Of a stretch of 64,000 nucleotides of DNA, positions 24,988-32,776 are shown piece by piece. The notes below the pieces were generated by a model, which made no database searches, had not been told where the DNA came from, and saw nothing but the letters and a program-made list of their open reading frames with translations. This DNA comes from Thiocapsa sp. (lineage in GTDB: Bacteria > Pseudomonadota > Gammaproteobacteria > Chromatiales > Chromatiaceae). How positions within the stretch are numbered: position 1 is the stretch's first letter; every line of letters starts with the position of its first letter. The position numbers were made by a program, and so were the translations under genes. The stretch covers positions 2,918,001 to 2,982,000 of the forward strand of contig NZ_CP073760.1 of assembly GCF_018399035.1 (NCBI RefSeq), given 5' to 3'.

Positions 24988-26385
24988 GGTTCGATATCCC
25001 GGGTCCGTGATCGTATCCTGATCCATCCCGTAGCGCTTGAGCTTGACGTAGAGACTCTGACGACTCAAGCCCAAAAGGTCGGCGGTTGCGGTGCGATTGC
25101 CGCGCGTGAGGTCCAACGCCTCTTCGATATAGTGCTGCTCGAGCACGCTGACCGCCTCGTCCACCAGTGCACGCAAGGGACCTTTGCCGATCCGCCCGGT
25201 CAAGGCCGCCAAGCGTCCGCCGAGACGTTCGTCGTTGTCTTGCCGCGGCAGGCGCCTGCCGACATCACGGAACAAGATTCCGATCGACGTCGGATCGCTG
25301 TCCAGATCGCCAGCCGCCGAGATCTCGACCTCCGTCTCGGCACCGAGATCGCCGCGGAGTCTGGTCAAGAACGGACGTACGACACCGAGTCGCGCGATCG
25401 TCGTCAACAGCACGCCCATATCGGCGCCCGGCCGGTCGAGCCAACGCCCCAGGCTCTGCTGCAACACCCCGCCCGAGGTCGGCATTTGAACGAGGTCGAG
25501 GAAGGCCGGATTCACCCAACGAATCATGCCACCTCGATCGGTCACGACGAATCCATCGGGCAAGCGCTCGATCAGGATGTCGGCGAGCTCGCCTTCGGCA
25601 GACTGCCGAGACGCCAACGCGGCCTCGGTGGCGGTCAGTTGGAGAAGGTATAGTGAACCGGCCTCGGACGCGAGCCGCGAAGCACGCACCATCCAAGCCG
25701 CTCGCTCCGTGCCGAGATGCAGCAGAATCCCGGGCGCGCTGCCGTGATCGTCGAGCCGTCGCAGCATCGCGCGAAAGAGGTCGCGCTCGCCGTCGACCAA
25801 CTCGCCGGAAAAGTCTTTTCCGACCAGCGACCGCTGCGCTCCGGTCGGACCAACGAGGGCGCGTGACGCAGCCGGGTTGACGTCCTGGATCGCGAGACTG
25901 TCGACTCGCAACAGAATGACCGCGTCGCTGGAGGATCCGAATAAGAGCCGATACCGTGTCTCGACCTCGCGCAGCTTCCAATAATCACGCTCCATCGTCT
26001 GCTGCGCCTCCACGAGGCGCGTCTGCAGCTCGGTCACGGCTTGGAGACTGCGGCCGATGGCAACCAGACCGGCATCGCCTCCCAAACGCACCGCGGTATA
26101 CTCGATCGGAAGACGCAAACCGGATGGAAAGATCTGGTTGACCTGCCGGAAGGCCGAGACACCCGAATCCCGAGCGTCGTCGACGAGGCGCTGCAGTCCC
26201 TCGCTTCCGAACGACTCGACCGTCTCGGCCCAGGGACGCCCGACCCAGGCATCCAGGGCCTCGCCGCGAATCGCAGGCGACAGCGCCGCCCGCCGGATCA
26301 CACCGGCATGATCGAGAAAGATGGTGACGTCGGGCTGGGCCAGATTGGACATGGACATGGACGTATAGACCTGATCACGCTTCAA
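24985..26385 (-). CDS. Second PpsR/CrtJ-family regulator, cysteine-free
   Basis: A 466-residue paralogue of the PpsR at 18621. It has a shortened N-terminal PAS-like region, the coiled linker VEAQQTMERDYWKLREVETRY, two PAS domains and a FIS-type HTH (NRTATADLLGLSRQSLYVKLKRYGM). It contains no cysteine at all; the HTH position occupied by C426 in the first protein is tyrosine here (EQHYIEEAL). The start is uncertain: TTG at 26385, or ATG at 26358 or 26352. It lies upstream of the phytochrome on the same strand, the arrangement known for PpsR2/BphP1 pairs. Loss of redox cysteines with retention of the HTH suggests control by the photoreceptor rather than oxygen. Confidence 0.88.
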   Translation of the reverse strand: MKRDQVYTSMSMSNLAQPDVTIFLDHAGVIRRAALSPAIRGEALDAWVGRPWAETVESFGSEGLQRLVDDARDSGVSAFRQVNQIFPSGLRLPIEYTAVRLGGDAGLVAIGRSLQAVTELQTRLVEAQQTMERDYWKLREVETRYRLLFGSSSDAVILLRVDSLAIQDVNPAASRALVGPTGAQRSLVGKDFSGELVDGERDLFRAMLRRLDDHGSAPGILLHLGTERAAWMVRASRLASEAGSLYLLQLTATEAALASRQSAEGELADILIERLPDGFVVTDRGGMIRWVNPAFLDLVQMPTSGGVLQQSLGRWLDRPGADMGVLLTTIARLGVVRPFLTRLRGDLGAETEVEISAAGDLDSDPTSIGILFRDVGRRLPRQDNDERLGGRLAALTGRIGKGPLRALVDEAVSVLEQHYIEEALDLTRGNRTATADLLGLSRQSLYVKLKRYGMDQDTITDPGYRT

Positions 26386-26497
26386 TAATCACCGCTTCGC
26401 GGATGGACTTCAACCGATATCGGCCTGGATCGGGATGGTAACCGGTGCCTGCAGTCATTCCCCGGGTTACACTAAAGCCGTTGGTGCTCGACAGCAC

Positions 26498-26574
26498 GCC
26501 CTCGTAGCTCAGTTGGATAGAGCGATCGCCTCCTAAGCGGTAGGTCACAGGTTCAATTCCTGTCGAGGGCGCCA
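26498..26574 (+). tRNA. tRNA-Arg (anticodon CCU)
   Basis: A 77-nt cloverleaf with acceptor GCCCTCG/CGAGGGC, D-arm AGCTCAGTTGGATAGAGC, anticodon loop CTCCTAA (anticodon CCT), T-arm around GGTTCAATTCC and an encoded 3' CCA. Its 3' end is duplicated at 37436-37458, marking it as the attachment site of the mobile element that follows. Confidence 0.95.
26552..26574. other. attL, 3' end of tRNA-Arg
   Basis: A 23-bp segment repeated at 37436-37458 with two mismatches; the last 16 bp, CCTGTCGAGGGCGCCA, are identical. It marks the left boundary of the integrated element and preserves an intact tRNA. Confidence 0.85.
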
Positions 26575-26690
26575 TTAACCTGTAAAGCAACGTACAGCAA
26601 GATACGAACCACCCGCCTAAGTCACCGATTTTCCGGTAAAGTTTGTAAAGCAAGATACGGCAAGGAACATTGACAGCCGACGCCTTCCGA

Positions 26691-26737
26691 GGGTAACTAT
26701 GCGGGTAACCGCGTACACGCCTAAAGCAGTTACCCGC
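26691..26737. promoter_or_regulatory. GGGTAAC site cluster before the integrase
   Basis: GGGTAAC occurs at 26691-26697 and 26703-26709, and inverted at 26729-26735. The second and third form a 9-bp inverted repeat GCGGGTAAC/GTTACCCGC. The pair recurs near the right end (37364-37382). Candidate integrase arm-type or excisionase/regulator sites. Confidence 0.5.
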
Positions 26738-26739
26738 AA

Positions 26740-27954
26740 ATGCCCCTGACAGATGCAGCGATCCGCAACGCCAAGCCGGGCGCCAAGCCGGTCAAACTCA
26801 GCGACGGCGCGGGTTTGTTCCTGCTGATCACAACGAAAGACCGGCGCTGGTGGAGACTGCGCTACCGCTTCGACAGCAAGGAAAAAATGCTCTCGCTCGG
26901 GACGTACCCGCAAGTTACCCTCAAGGACGCCCGACAGAAGCGCGACGAGGCCCGCGCGCTGCTCGCCAAGGGCATCGATCCGTCCGCACAACGCCAAGCC
27001 GAAAAGACCGCCGACGCTGGCGGGGATCGCTTCGCCGCCGTTGCCGAAGAATGGTTCAAAAAGTTCTCACCACGATGGGTACCCGGCTACCGGCTAAAGA
27101 TTCGCGCGTGGCTCGATAAGGATCTGATCCCCTATCTCGGGTTTCTGCCGACCGACACGATCACCGCCCCCGAGCTGCTGGCCGTGGCGCGTCGTGTCGA
27201 GGCCCGGGGCGCGCTGCACACCGCCCACCGCCTGATACGCTGCGCTGGCCAGATCTTCCGCTATGCCGTTGCCACCGGCCGCGCGACCCGCGACCCGTCC
27301 GGGGATCTTCGCGGAGCATTGCCACCCGCCGACGCTGGACACTTCGCATCGGTAACCGACCCCGCCCGTGTCGCCGAGCTGCTGCGCATGATCGACGGTT
27401 ACACCGGCACCCCGACCGTACGCGCCGCCCTTCGCCTTGCGCCGCTGGTCTTCGTCCGACCCGGGGAGCTGCGCAAAGCTGAATGGGAAGCCATCGATCT
27501 CGACGCGGCACAGTGGAGGTATACCGTCACCAAGACCAGGACCGAGCATATCGTTCCCCTGTCCACCCAATCCGTCGAGATCCTCCGGGAGCTCCACCCG
27601 CTCACTGGACACGGGCGCTATGTCTTCCCGTCGGCCCGTGGCGATGATCGACCGATGTCCGAGAACGCGGTTCTCGCCGCGATGCGTCGTCTCGGAATCC
27701 CGAAAGACGAGATGAGTGGTCACGGCTTCCGCGCGATGGCTCGCACGATTCTCGACGAGGTGCTCGGCTACCGGCCCGACCTCATCGAGCACCAGCTCGC
27801 GCATGCCGTGCGAGATCCCAACGGCCGCGCCTACAACCGCACCGCCCACCTTGCGGCCCGCACGACCATGATGCAGGGATGGGCGGATTATCTGGACGGC
27901 ATCAAGATCGAGGGCTCGAACGTGGTCGGAATCCGCCGCGCGGGTAACCGCTGA
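26740..27954 (+). CDS. P4-family tyrosine integrase
   Basis: A 404-residue site-specific recombinase with the N-terminal DUF4102 arm-binding domain (residues 1-80, including GLFLLI and KMLSLGTYPQVTLKDAR), a SAM-like core-binding domain and a C-terminal catalytic domain. Catalytic residues are visible in RPGELRKAEW (R), HGFRAMART (H, R), IEHQLAH (H) and YNRTAH (Y). It sits 165 bp from the tRNA-Arg gene and is transcribed away from it, the usual layout for tRNA-targeting elements. GGGTAAC repeats flank both ends of the gene. Confidence 0.95.
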   Translation: MPLTDAAIRNAKPGAKPVKLSDGAGLFLLITTKDRRWWRLRYRFDSKEKMLSLGTYPQVTLKDARQKRDEARALLAKGIDPSAQRQAEKTADAGGDRFAAVAEEWFKKFSPRWVPGYRLKIRAWLDKDLIPYLGFLPTDTITAPELLAVARRVEARGALHTAHRLIRCAGQIFRYAVATGRATRDPSGDLRGALPPADAGHFASVTDPARVAELLRMIDGYTGTPTVRAALRLAPLVFVRPGELRKAEWEAIDLDAAQWRYTVTKTRTEHIVPLSTQSVEILRELHPLTGHGRYVFPSARGDDRPMSENAVLAAMRRLGIPKDEMSGHGFRAMARTILDEVLGYRPDLIEHQLAHAVRDPNGRAYNRTAHLAARTTMMQGWADYLDGIKIEGSNVVGIRRAGNR

Positions 27955-27982
27955 GGGTAACAACCGAGTCCGGAAACAATCT

Positions 27983-28090
27983 CGGCGACGTGAAACCTGA
28001 CGCTACCGTCGCTACCGACGCTACCGCTTTGAATCCGAAGCCGAAAAGCGGTAGCGACAAGCCGAAATCCAGACGCTACCGTTCGCTACC
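27983..28090. repeat. GGTAGCG/CGCTACC heptamer cluster, locus A
   Basis: CGCTACC occurs at 28001, 28010 and 28019 (9-bp period) and again at 28074 and 28084. An inverted GGTAGCG is at 28050. CGCTACCGCTTT (28019-28030) and its exact complement (28045-28056) form a 12-bp stem with a 14-nt loop. The whole ~108-bp block is a near copy of locus B at 30830-30937. Apart from this block and GGGTAAC sites, 27955-28192 holds no supported gene. Confidence 0.85.
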
Positions 28091-28192
28091 TCGCTGCTGG
28101 CGGATGCGGGTAACCGCCAACGAAATAGGCCCCGAAGCGGCTCCACCCGCGTCGAGGCCCTGGACAACACCGACCTATCGTAGAGGTCCGGC

Positions 28193-28648
28193 ATGACCGA
28201 AGTCGATGATACCGCTCTCGACGAGCTGATAGAACAAGCGCAGAAAGGCGACCAGGCCGCTACCGGCGAGTTATGCAGGATCGCCTCTCGCGCGCTCTAC
28301 GCAGGCGGCCCGGTCGAGATGAATCCAGTTCTACGCCGATACCTCGCCGCGTCCCTGTCGCGCGTCAAAGATGCAGGACTCGCTCGCGCCTTTGCGCCGT
28401 TGGGTCCGCAGCCTGCTTACATCCGAAAGGCCCGGAAGGAGATGAACGATCTCTCGCTGGTGATTTGGGTCGATCGCATCCGCAGCACGATGGGTCTGGT
28501 GACATTCAAGGACGGCACCCCGGGCCCCGTCTTCGAACTCGTCGGCAAGATGCTCGGGCGCTTCCTGCGACAGCCAGAAACAGGTATTACGCCTGGAAAC
28601 ATTCCCGGAAAACGGCCAAAACGCCGAAAAATCGGGAATGGCCAATGA
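28193..28648 (+). CDS. Hypothetical protein of the mobile element
   Basis: 151 residues; no family recognised. The N-terminal half is helical and acidic (DDTALDELIEQAQKGDQAAT). The middle shows RRYLAASLSRVKDAGLARAFAP and the tail is basic (GKRPKRRKIG). AGAGG precedes the ATG at a good distance. Codon use resembles neighbouring genes. It lies between the integrase and the AlpA regulator. Confidence 0.55.
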   Translation: MTEVDDTALDELIEQAQKGDQAATGELCRIASRALYAGGPVEMNPVLRRYLAASLSRVKDAGLARAFAPLGPQPAYIRKARKEMNDLSLVIWVDRIRSTMGLVTFKDGTPGPVFELVGKMLGRFLRQPETGITPGNIPGKRPKRRKIGNGQ

Positions 28649-28704
28649 AGTAGACCGAGCGCAAGAATGGCTCCACGGTGTACGACGACCTACGGAGCCA
28701 GCAA

Positions 28705-28911
28705 ATGAAGACCCCTCCCGCCCCCACCCGAATCATCCGGATACCCGAAGCCAAGCGCCTCGTCGGCGTCTCCCGAACCACCCTCTACACATGGATGCGC
28801 TCCGGTCAATTCCCTGCGGCAGTCCGCATCGGACCCCGCGCGGTCGGCTGGCGTGAATCCGACATCACAGACTGGATGCACTCGCGCGACCGCGTTGGAG
28901 GTGCAGCATGA
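28705..28911 (+). CDS. AlpA-family transcriptional regulator
   Basis: A 68-residue MerR-like winged HTH protein of the AlpA/Cox type, which in related elements controls integrase expression and excision. The fold is visible in RIPEAKRLVGVSRTTLYTWMRSGQFPAAVRIGPRAVGWRE, with the typical wing GWRESDITDWM. The ATG at 28705 is used because GGAG lies 7 nt upstream and homology begins just after it. The stop overlaps the next gene by 4 bp. Confidence 0.88.
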   Translation: MKTPPAPTRIIRIPEAKRLVGVSRTTLYTWMRSGQFPAAVRIGPRAVGWRESDITDWMHSRDRVGGAA

Positions 28912-29249
28912 CCCTCGTCGACACCCTTGATTCCATCGCTCGGGAGATGGACGCGGTAACGCTATTGATCGGGGGCGCCGCCGATTCACCGTGCTATGGA
29001 GTGGCGGATCTCGCCCCGGGTCTGCACGCCATCATGCGCAGGTGGACCGACACCCTTGATTCAATCGCCGCATCGGCCTGCGACTCCGAGACTTTCGACC
29101 TTGAGACCTTCGTCGTCAGTCTGACACCGGCCGAAGCCGCCGCAGTACGCGCTCAAGCTGCTGCGCATGCGGTCACCCCGGAGGCTGAGATCCTCGTCAT
29201 GTTGGACGCAGCAATCCAACGGCATCAAGCCAGCGAGCGGACATCATGA
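28908..29249 (+). CDS. Hypothetical protein
   Basis: 113 residues, unrecognised. TDTLDSIA appears near the middle and an almost identical VDTLDSIA near the start, so the N-terminal part may be an internal duplication. The C-terminal half is alanine-rich and helical (VSLTPAEAAAVRAQAAAHA). Its start overlaps the AlpA stop and its stop overlaps the next small frame, indicating coupled translation. Confidence 0.55.
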   Translation: MTLVDTLDSIAREMDAVTLLIGGAADSPCYGVADLAPGLHAIMRRWTDTLDSIAASACDSETFDLETFVVSLTPAEAAAVRAQAAAHAVTPEAEILVMLDAAIQRHQASERTS

Positions 29250-29377
29250 GCAGCGCAACGAGAAACGCCCCGATCGGCGCAGAACCGATCGAGGCGTTGA
29301 GTGTGGCCGCCAAGCCAAGTATCCTAAAGCCGTCCCCTGGTGCGCTACCAACGCCCCAGGGACGAAGCTCCGACTGA
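29246..29377 (+). CDS. Possible 43-residue protein
   Basis: A short frame starting in an ATGA overlap with the preceding gene. It encodes a proline- and alanine-rich peptide (KPSILKPSPGALPTPQ). No homology recognised; support is only the overlap typical of this operon. Confidence 0.3.
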   Translation: MSSATRNAPIGAEPIEALSVAAKPSILKPSPGALPTPQGRSSD

Positions 29378-29479
29378 GTAAGAGTCCGAGCACCGGCGAG
29401 ACAATGATACCTGTCAGGGTAACCTTTGTCGCGCCCCTGCCCGCCTTCCTTGGTCGGTTTCCAAACTCTGGAGACCACC

Positions 29480-29860
29480 ATGCAACAACACGACGACCCC
29501 ACCGACACCCCCTTGTTCCGCGCGGGCTACGCCCTGCTGAAACAGCTCCCGAGCGCCTACGGGATCTCGTCCAATTACGGCGCTATCGACCTGACCGAAG
29601 ACGACGAGATGCGCGCGGCCGTCATCGCCGCGGTCGAGCCCATCCTCAAGCGCCGGATCCAGGTCGCCAAAGGCGAGCCCAACCCACCGGACCCCGCCGA
29701 CGAGGCGTTGACCGTCGCACTGGCTGCATTCCTCGCCGACGAAGACGTCCGGCGCCTACAGGCCCTCGCCGACGAGCAGTATCTCGGCAGTCCGGGTCTA
29801 GCCGTCGCCGAGATCCTGCAAGCCAGCCTTGACGATCTCGTCGGGGAGGTAGAGCCATGA
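29480..29860 (+). CDS. Hypothetical protein upstream of the primase
   Basis: 126 residues, acidic, no family recognised. Contains FRAGYALLKQLPSAYGISS, an ADEALTVALAAFLADEDVRRLQAL helix and a C-terminal AVAEILQASLDDLVGEVEP. The ATG at 29480 has GGAG 6 nt upstream and is preferred to an upstream in-frame start. Its stop overlaps the primase start (ATGA), so the two are probably co-translated. Confidence 0.6.
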   Translation: MQQHDDPTDTPLFRAGYALLKQLPSAYGISSNYGAIDLTEDDEMRAAVIAAVEPILKRRIQVAKGEPNPPDPADEALTVALAAFLADEDVRRLQALADEQYLGSPGLAVAEILQASLDDLVGEVEP

Positions 29861-30774
29861 GCGCAGCTACCGCAGCAGCAACCCCTCCGACTTGGCGTGT
29901 CATCGACGACTTCGCCGCAGCAATCGCCGCGGCCGGTCTCGGGTCTCCCGACATCATCGCCGACGGACGCATCCATCGGTTCCGCACGGCAGACGACAAG
30001 GCCGGAAAACTGAGCGGCTGGTATCTGCTGCACCTAGATCGATGCGCGGCCGGCGCCTTCGGATCCTGGAAGGTCGGGTTTCAACAGACCTGGAGCGCCA
30101 AGACCGAAGCCGACGAGAAGATCGACTTCCGCGCGATGATCGAGGACGCCCGTCGACAGCGCGCTGTCGAGCAGCAGGCGACACACCGGGACGCAGCCTA
30201 TACCGCCTCCGAGATCTGGTCATCCTGTCGTCGAGCAACCCCTGATCACCCCTATCTGATCGCCAAGGAGATCAAGCCGCACATCGCCCGCGTCGATTCC
30301 GGTAACCGCCTGGTGCTGCCGATCGGCGACGGCTCCGCACTCACCAGCCTTCAATTCATCGGCGCCGACGGCGCCAAGAGGTTTCTCTCGGGCGGCCGGA
30401 TTTCCGGCTGCTTCTTCACCTTGAAGGGCGACGGGCGCCGCGAGTCGATCCTGATCGGCGAGGGCTTCGCCACCGTCGCGACCATGACGGAGGTCACCGG
30501 CGCACCGGGCGTTGTCGCCTTCAATGCGGGGAATTTGCTCCCGGTCGCCAAGAGGATTCGACGGATCAGGCCGCGCGCCGAGATCGTTGTCATCGGCGAC
30601 AACGACCGCTGGACGGAGGGCAACCCAGGCCGCACCAAGGCCCGAGCTGCTGCTTTGGAAATCGGCGCCAAGCTGCTGCTCCCGAATTTCGAGGGCATGG
30701 ATTTCAGCGACAAGCCGACCGATTGGAACGACTGGTACAGGATCGCCCGCGCGGCAGGGAGGGTTTCAGCATGA
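29857..30774 (+). CDS. TOPRIM-domain primase-like protein
   Basis: A 305-residue protein of the phage/plasmid primase type. An N-terminal domain reads the template (GRIHRFRTADDKAGKLSGWYLLH). The C-terminal TOPRIM domain has its catalytic glutamate in LIGEGFATVATM and its acidic pair in VVIGDND. It probably makes primers for element replication. The ATG overlaps the preceding stop; its own stop overlaps the ATG at 30771. Functional pairing with the DUF927 protein downstream is typical of P4-like elements. Confidence 0.85.
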   Translation: MSAATAAATPPTWRVIDDFAAAIAAAGLGSPDIIADGRIHRFRTADDKAGKLSGWYLLHLDRCAAGAFGSWKVGFQQTWSAKTEADEKIDFRAMIEDARRQRAVEQQATHRDAAYTASEIWSSCRRATPDHPYLIAKEIKPHIARVDSGNRLVLPIGDGSALTSLQFIGADGAKRFLSGGRISGCFFTLKGDGRRESILIGEGFATVATMTEVTGAPGVVAFNAGNLLPVAKRIRRIRPRAEIVVIGDNDRWTEGNPGRTKARAAALEIGAKLLLPNFEGMDFSDKPTDWNDWYRIARAAGRVSA

Positions 30775-31175
30775 GTTCGACGACGAAAAGACCGCGCCGC
30801 GGCATCAGGATCAAGCCGGAAGCAATTTCGGGCGACGTGAAACCTGACGCTACCGTCGCTACCGACGCTACCGCTCGGAATTCAAAGGCTAAAAGCGGTA
30901 GCGAAAAGCCGAAATCCGGACGCTACCGTTCGCTACCCCGGACGCTGCCGATGAGGCTGCCGACCTTGGCGCGGATCCGCTGGCGGATGCTGTCGACCCG
31001 GCGACGGAGCCGCCGAACGAGGATGACATCACCGGCACCGAGCCGCCCGAGATCGATCAATGCCCTTGTTGGAGGGTTTATCTGGACTGGTGGATGGCCG
31101 GCGCCGCCAAGCGCCGCCCCGGCGTCTACTATCACGGCGTCGAGGAGGATCTGGACGATAAGAAAAAGCGGGTAG
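30771..31175 (+). CDS. Frame opening the DUF927 gene, possibly frameshifted
   Basis: Starts in an ATGA overlap with the primase and reads SSTTKRPRRGIRIKPEAISG before entering heptamer cluster B (DATVATDAT). After the cluster its sequence looks non-natural. The adjacent frame encodes ADEAADLGADPLADAVD and CPCWRVYLDWW, a natural lead-in to the DUF927 protein but without any start codon. A one-base shift just after the repeats would join them. Either one frameshifted gene or a short leader protein. Confidence 0.4.
   Translation: MSSTTKRPRRGIRIKPEAISGDVKPDATVATDATARNSKAKSGSEKPKSGRYRSLPRTLPMRLPTLARIRWRMLSTRRRSRRTRMTSPAPSRPRSINALVGGFIWTGGWPAPPSAAPASTITASRRIWTIRKSG
30830..30937. repeat. GGTAGCG/CGCTACC heptamer cluster, locus B
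   Basis: CGCTACC at 30848, 30857 and 30866 (9-bp period) and at 30921 and 30931. An inverted GGTAGCG is at 30897-30903. CGCTACCGCT (30866-30875) and AGCGGTAGCG (30894-30903) form a 10-bp stem. The block is nearly identical to locus A and lies between the primase and DUF927 coding regions. Confidence 0.85.
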
Positions 31176-32776
31176 ATCTTTGGCTGTGCTCGCCCCTGAT
31201 CCTGGACGCGACAACCTTCGATCGGCGCGGAGAGTCCTATGGTCGACTGCTGCGGTTCCGCGACGTTCGCGGCCGTTGGCATGAGTGGAATTGTCCGATG
31301 TACCTGCTCCGCGGATCGTGCGAGGAGCTGCGCGGGGAACTCCTCGGGCTCGGGCTCGAAATCGACCATAAGGCCCGCGGGCGCCTCCCGAATTATCTGA
31401 TGCACCGCGCACCCAAGCGCGAAGTCATCGCCGCCCTGTCGCTCGGCTGGCACGACGACACATTCGTGTTCCCTGACGAGGCGATCGGACCCACCGAGAT
31501 CAGGTATCAGTCCGAATCCGCGACCATCGCAGACTTCGACCAGCGCGGCACGCTCGCCGAGTGGCGCGATAGCGTCTCGGTGCTGGCGAGCGACAACACC
31601 GTCATGACCCTCGCGATCTCGGCGTCGTTCGCTGGACCGCTGCTCGCAAGGGTTCACATGGAATCGTGCGGTCTGCATTTTCACGGCGACAGCTCGGGCG
31701 GCAAGACGACCGCGGTACAGGCTGCCGTTTCGGTCTGGGGTTCTCGCGATATGTTGCGCACCTGGCGCGGCACGAACAACGGGCTCGAAGCGGCCGCCGC
31801 CGAATCGACCGACACGATGCTCTCGCTCGACGAGATCAACGAGGCCAACGGCAAGGAGATCGGCGCCATCGTCTACGCCCTGGCCAACGGCCGCGGCAAG
31901 TCGAGGGCAACTCGGTCGGGAGGCGCGCGACGCATCGCCCGATGGCGCACCGTTGTCTTGTCGACCGGCGAGAAAACGCTGGAGGCGCGCATGGCCGAAG
32001 ACGGCGCTCGCCATCATGCAGGACAGGATGTCCGTCTCCTCAACGTGCCAACCGACGGCAGACGCTACGGCACCTTCGACTCGATTCACGGGCGCGACAG
32101 CGCGCGCGCGTTCGCCGACGAGATCAAGACCAGCTCGGGACGCTACTACGGCACGGCCGGGCGCGCGTTCGTGCGCTACCTCGTCGCCAACATCGCCGAA
32201 GACTTTGGCGCAATGGTCAAAACCCTGACCGACCGCATGCCCGCGACCGAAGGCCAAGAGGCTCGTGTTGCGCGGCAGTTTGCCCTGATCGGCACGGCCG
32301 GCGAGCTTGCGACAACGGCCGGCATCACGGGATGGGTACCCGGCGCAGCAACGAAGTCTGCGATGGACGCCTTCGTCATCTGGCGAGATGCGCGCGGCAA
32401 GGGCAACGTCGAGACGACCAAGATACTGAGCGCCGTTCGCGACTTCATCGAGCGGTACGGCGACCTTCGGTTTACGGACTCATCCTACCCTGACGCTCGA
32501 CCGCTCAGAGGAGATCGCGCGGGCTATACGCGCGTCATCGACGGACGTGTCGTCTACATGCTGACACCGGGCGGACTTGGTGAGGCGATCAAGGGTTTTG
32601 ATCGCGCTCGCGCGCTGGATGCGTTGGACGCTGCCGGCTGGTTGCTCTACACGTCCAAGGGCACCAAAGGCGAGCGCCGAACACAATCGAAGATCGGAGG
32701 ACGGAATGTCGGGTTGTATTCGATCCAGCTACCGGATGACGAAAACGTCGATGTCGAGCGCAAGGAGGCAGCATGA
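31094..32776 (+). CDS. DUF927-domain helicase-like protein
   Basis: At least 560 residues. A nucleotide-binding core is clear: Walker A in HFHGDSSGGKTTA (195-207) and Walker B-like LSLDEINEANGKE. Between them lies SVWGSRDMLRTWRGTNNGLE, characteristic of DUF927 proteins that accompany primases in P4-like elements. The C-terminal part resembles a winged-helix region (DALDAAGWLLYTSKGTKGERR). The ATG at 31094 is the first start in frame, but natural-looking sequence (CPCWRVYLDWW) extends upstream of it, so the true N-terminus is probably fused to the frame at 30771. Presumed replicative helicase of the element. Confidence 0.82.
   Translation: MAGAAKRRPGVYYHGVEEDLDDKKKRVDLWLCSPLILDATTFDRRGESYGRLLRFRDVRGRWHEWNCPMYLLRGSCEELRGELLGLGLEIDHKARGRLPNYLMHRAPKREVIAALSLGWHDDTFVFPDEAIGPTEIRYQSESATIADFDQRGTLAEWRDSVSVLASDNTVMTLAISASFAGPLLARVHMESCGLHFHGDSSGGKTTAVQAAVSVWGSRDMLRTWRGTNNGLEAAAAESTDTMLSLDEINEANGKEIGAIVYALANGRGKSRATRSGGARRIARWRTVVLSTGEKTLEARMAEDGARHHAGQDVRLLNVPTDGRRYGTFDSIHGRDSARAFADEIKTSSGRYYGTAGRAFVRYLVANIAEDFGAMVKTLTDRMPATEGQEARVARQFALIGTAGELATTAGITGWVPGAATKSAMDAFVIWRDARGKGNVETTKILSAVRDFIERYGDLRFTDSSYPDARPLRGDRAGYTRVIDGRVVYMLTPGGLGEAIKGFDRARALDALDAAGWLLYTSKGTKGERRTQSKIGGRNVGLYSIQLPDDENVDVERKEAA

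Noticed and set aside
27990-28196. 68-residue frame starting GTG in heptamer locus A
   Set aside because: Its sequence is just the translated repeat block, a copy of the one at locus B, followed by sequence with no natural composition.
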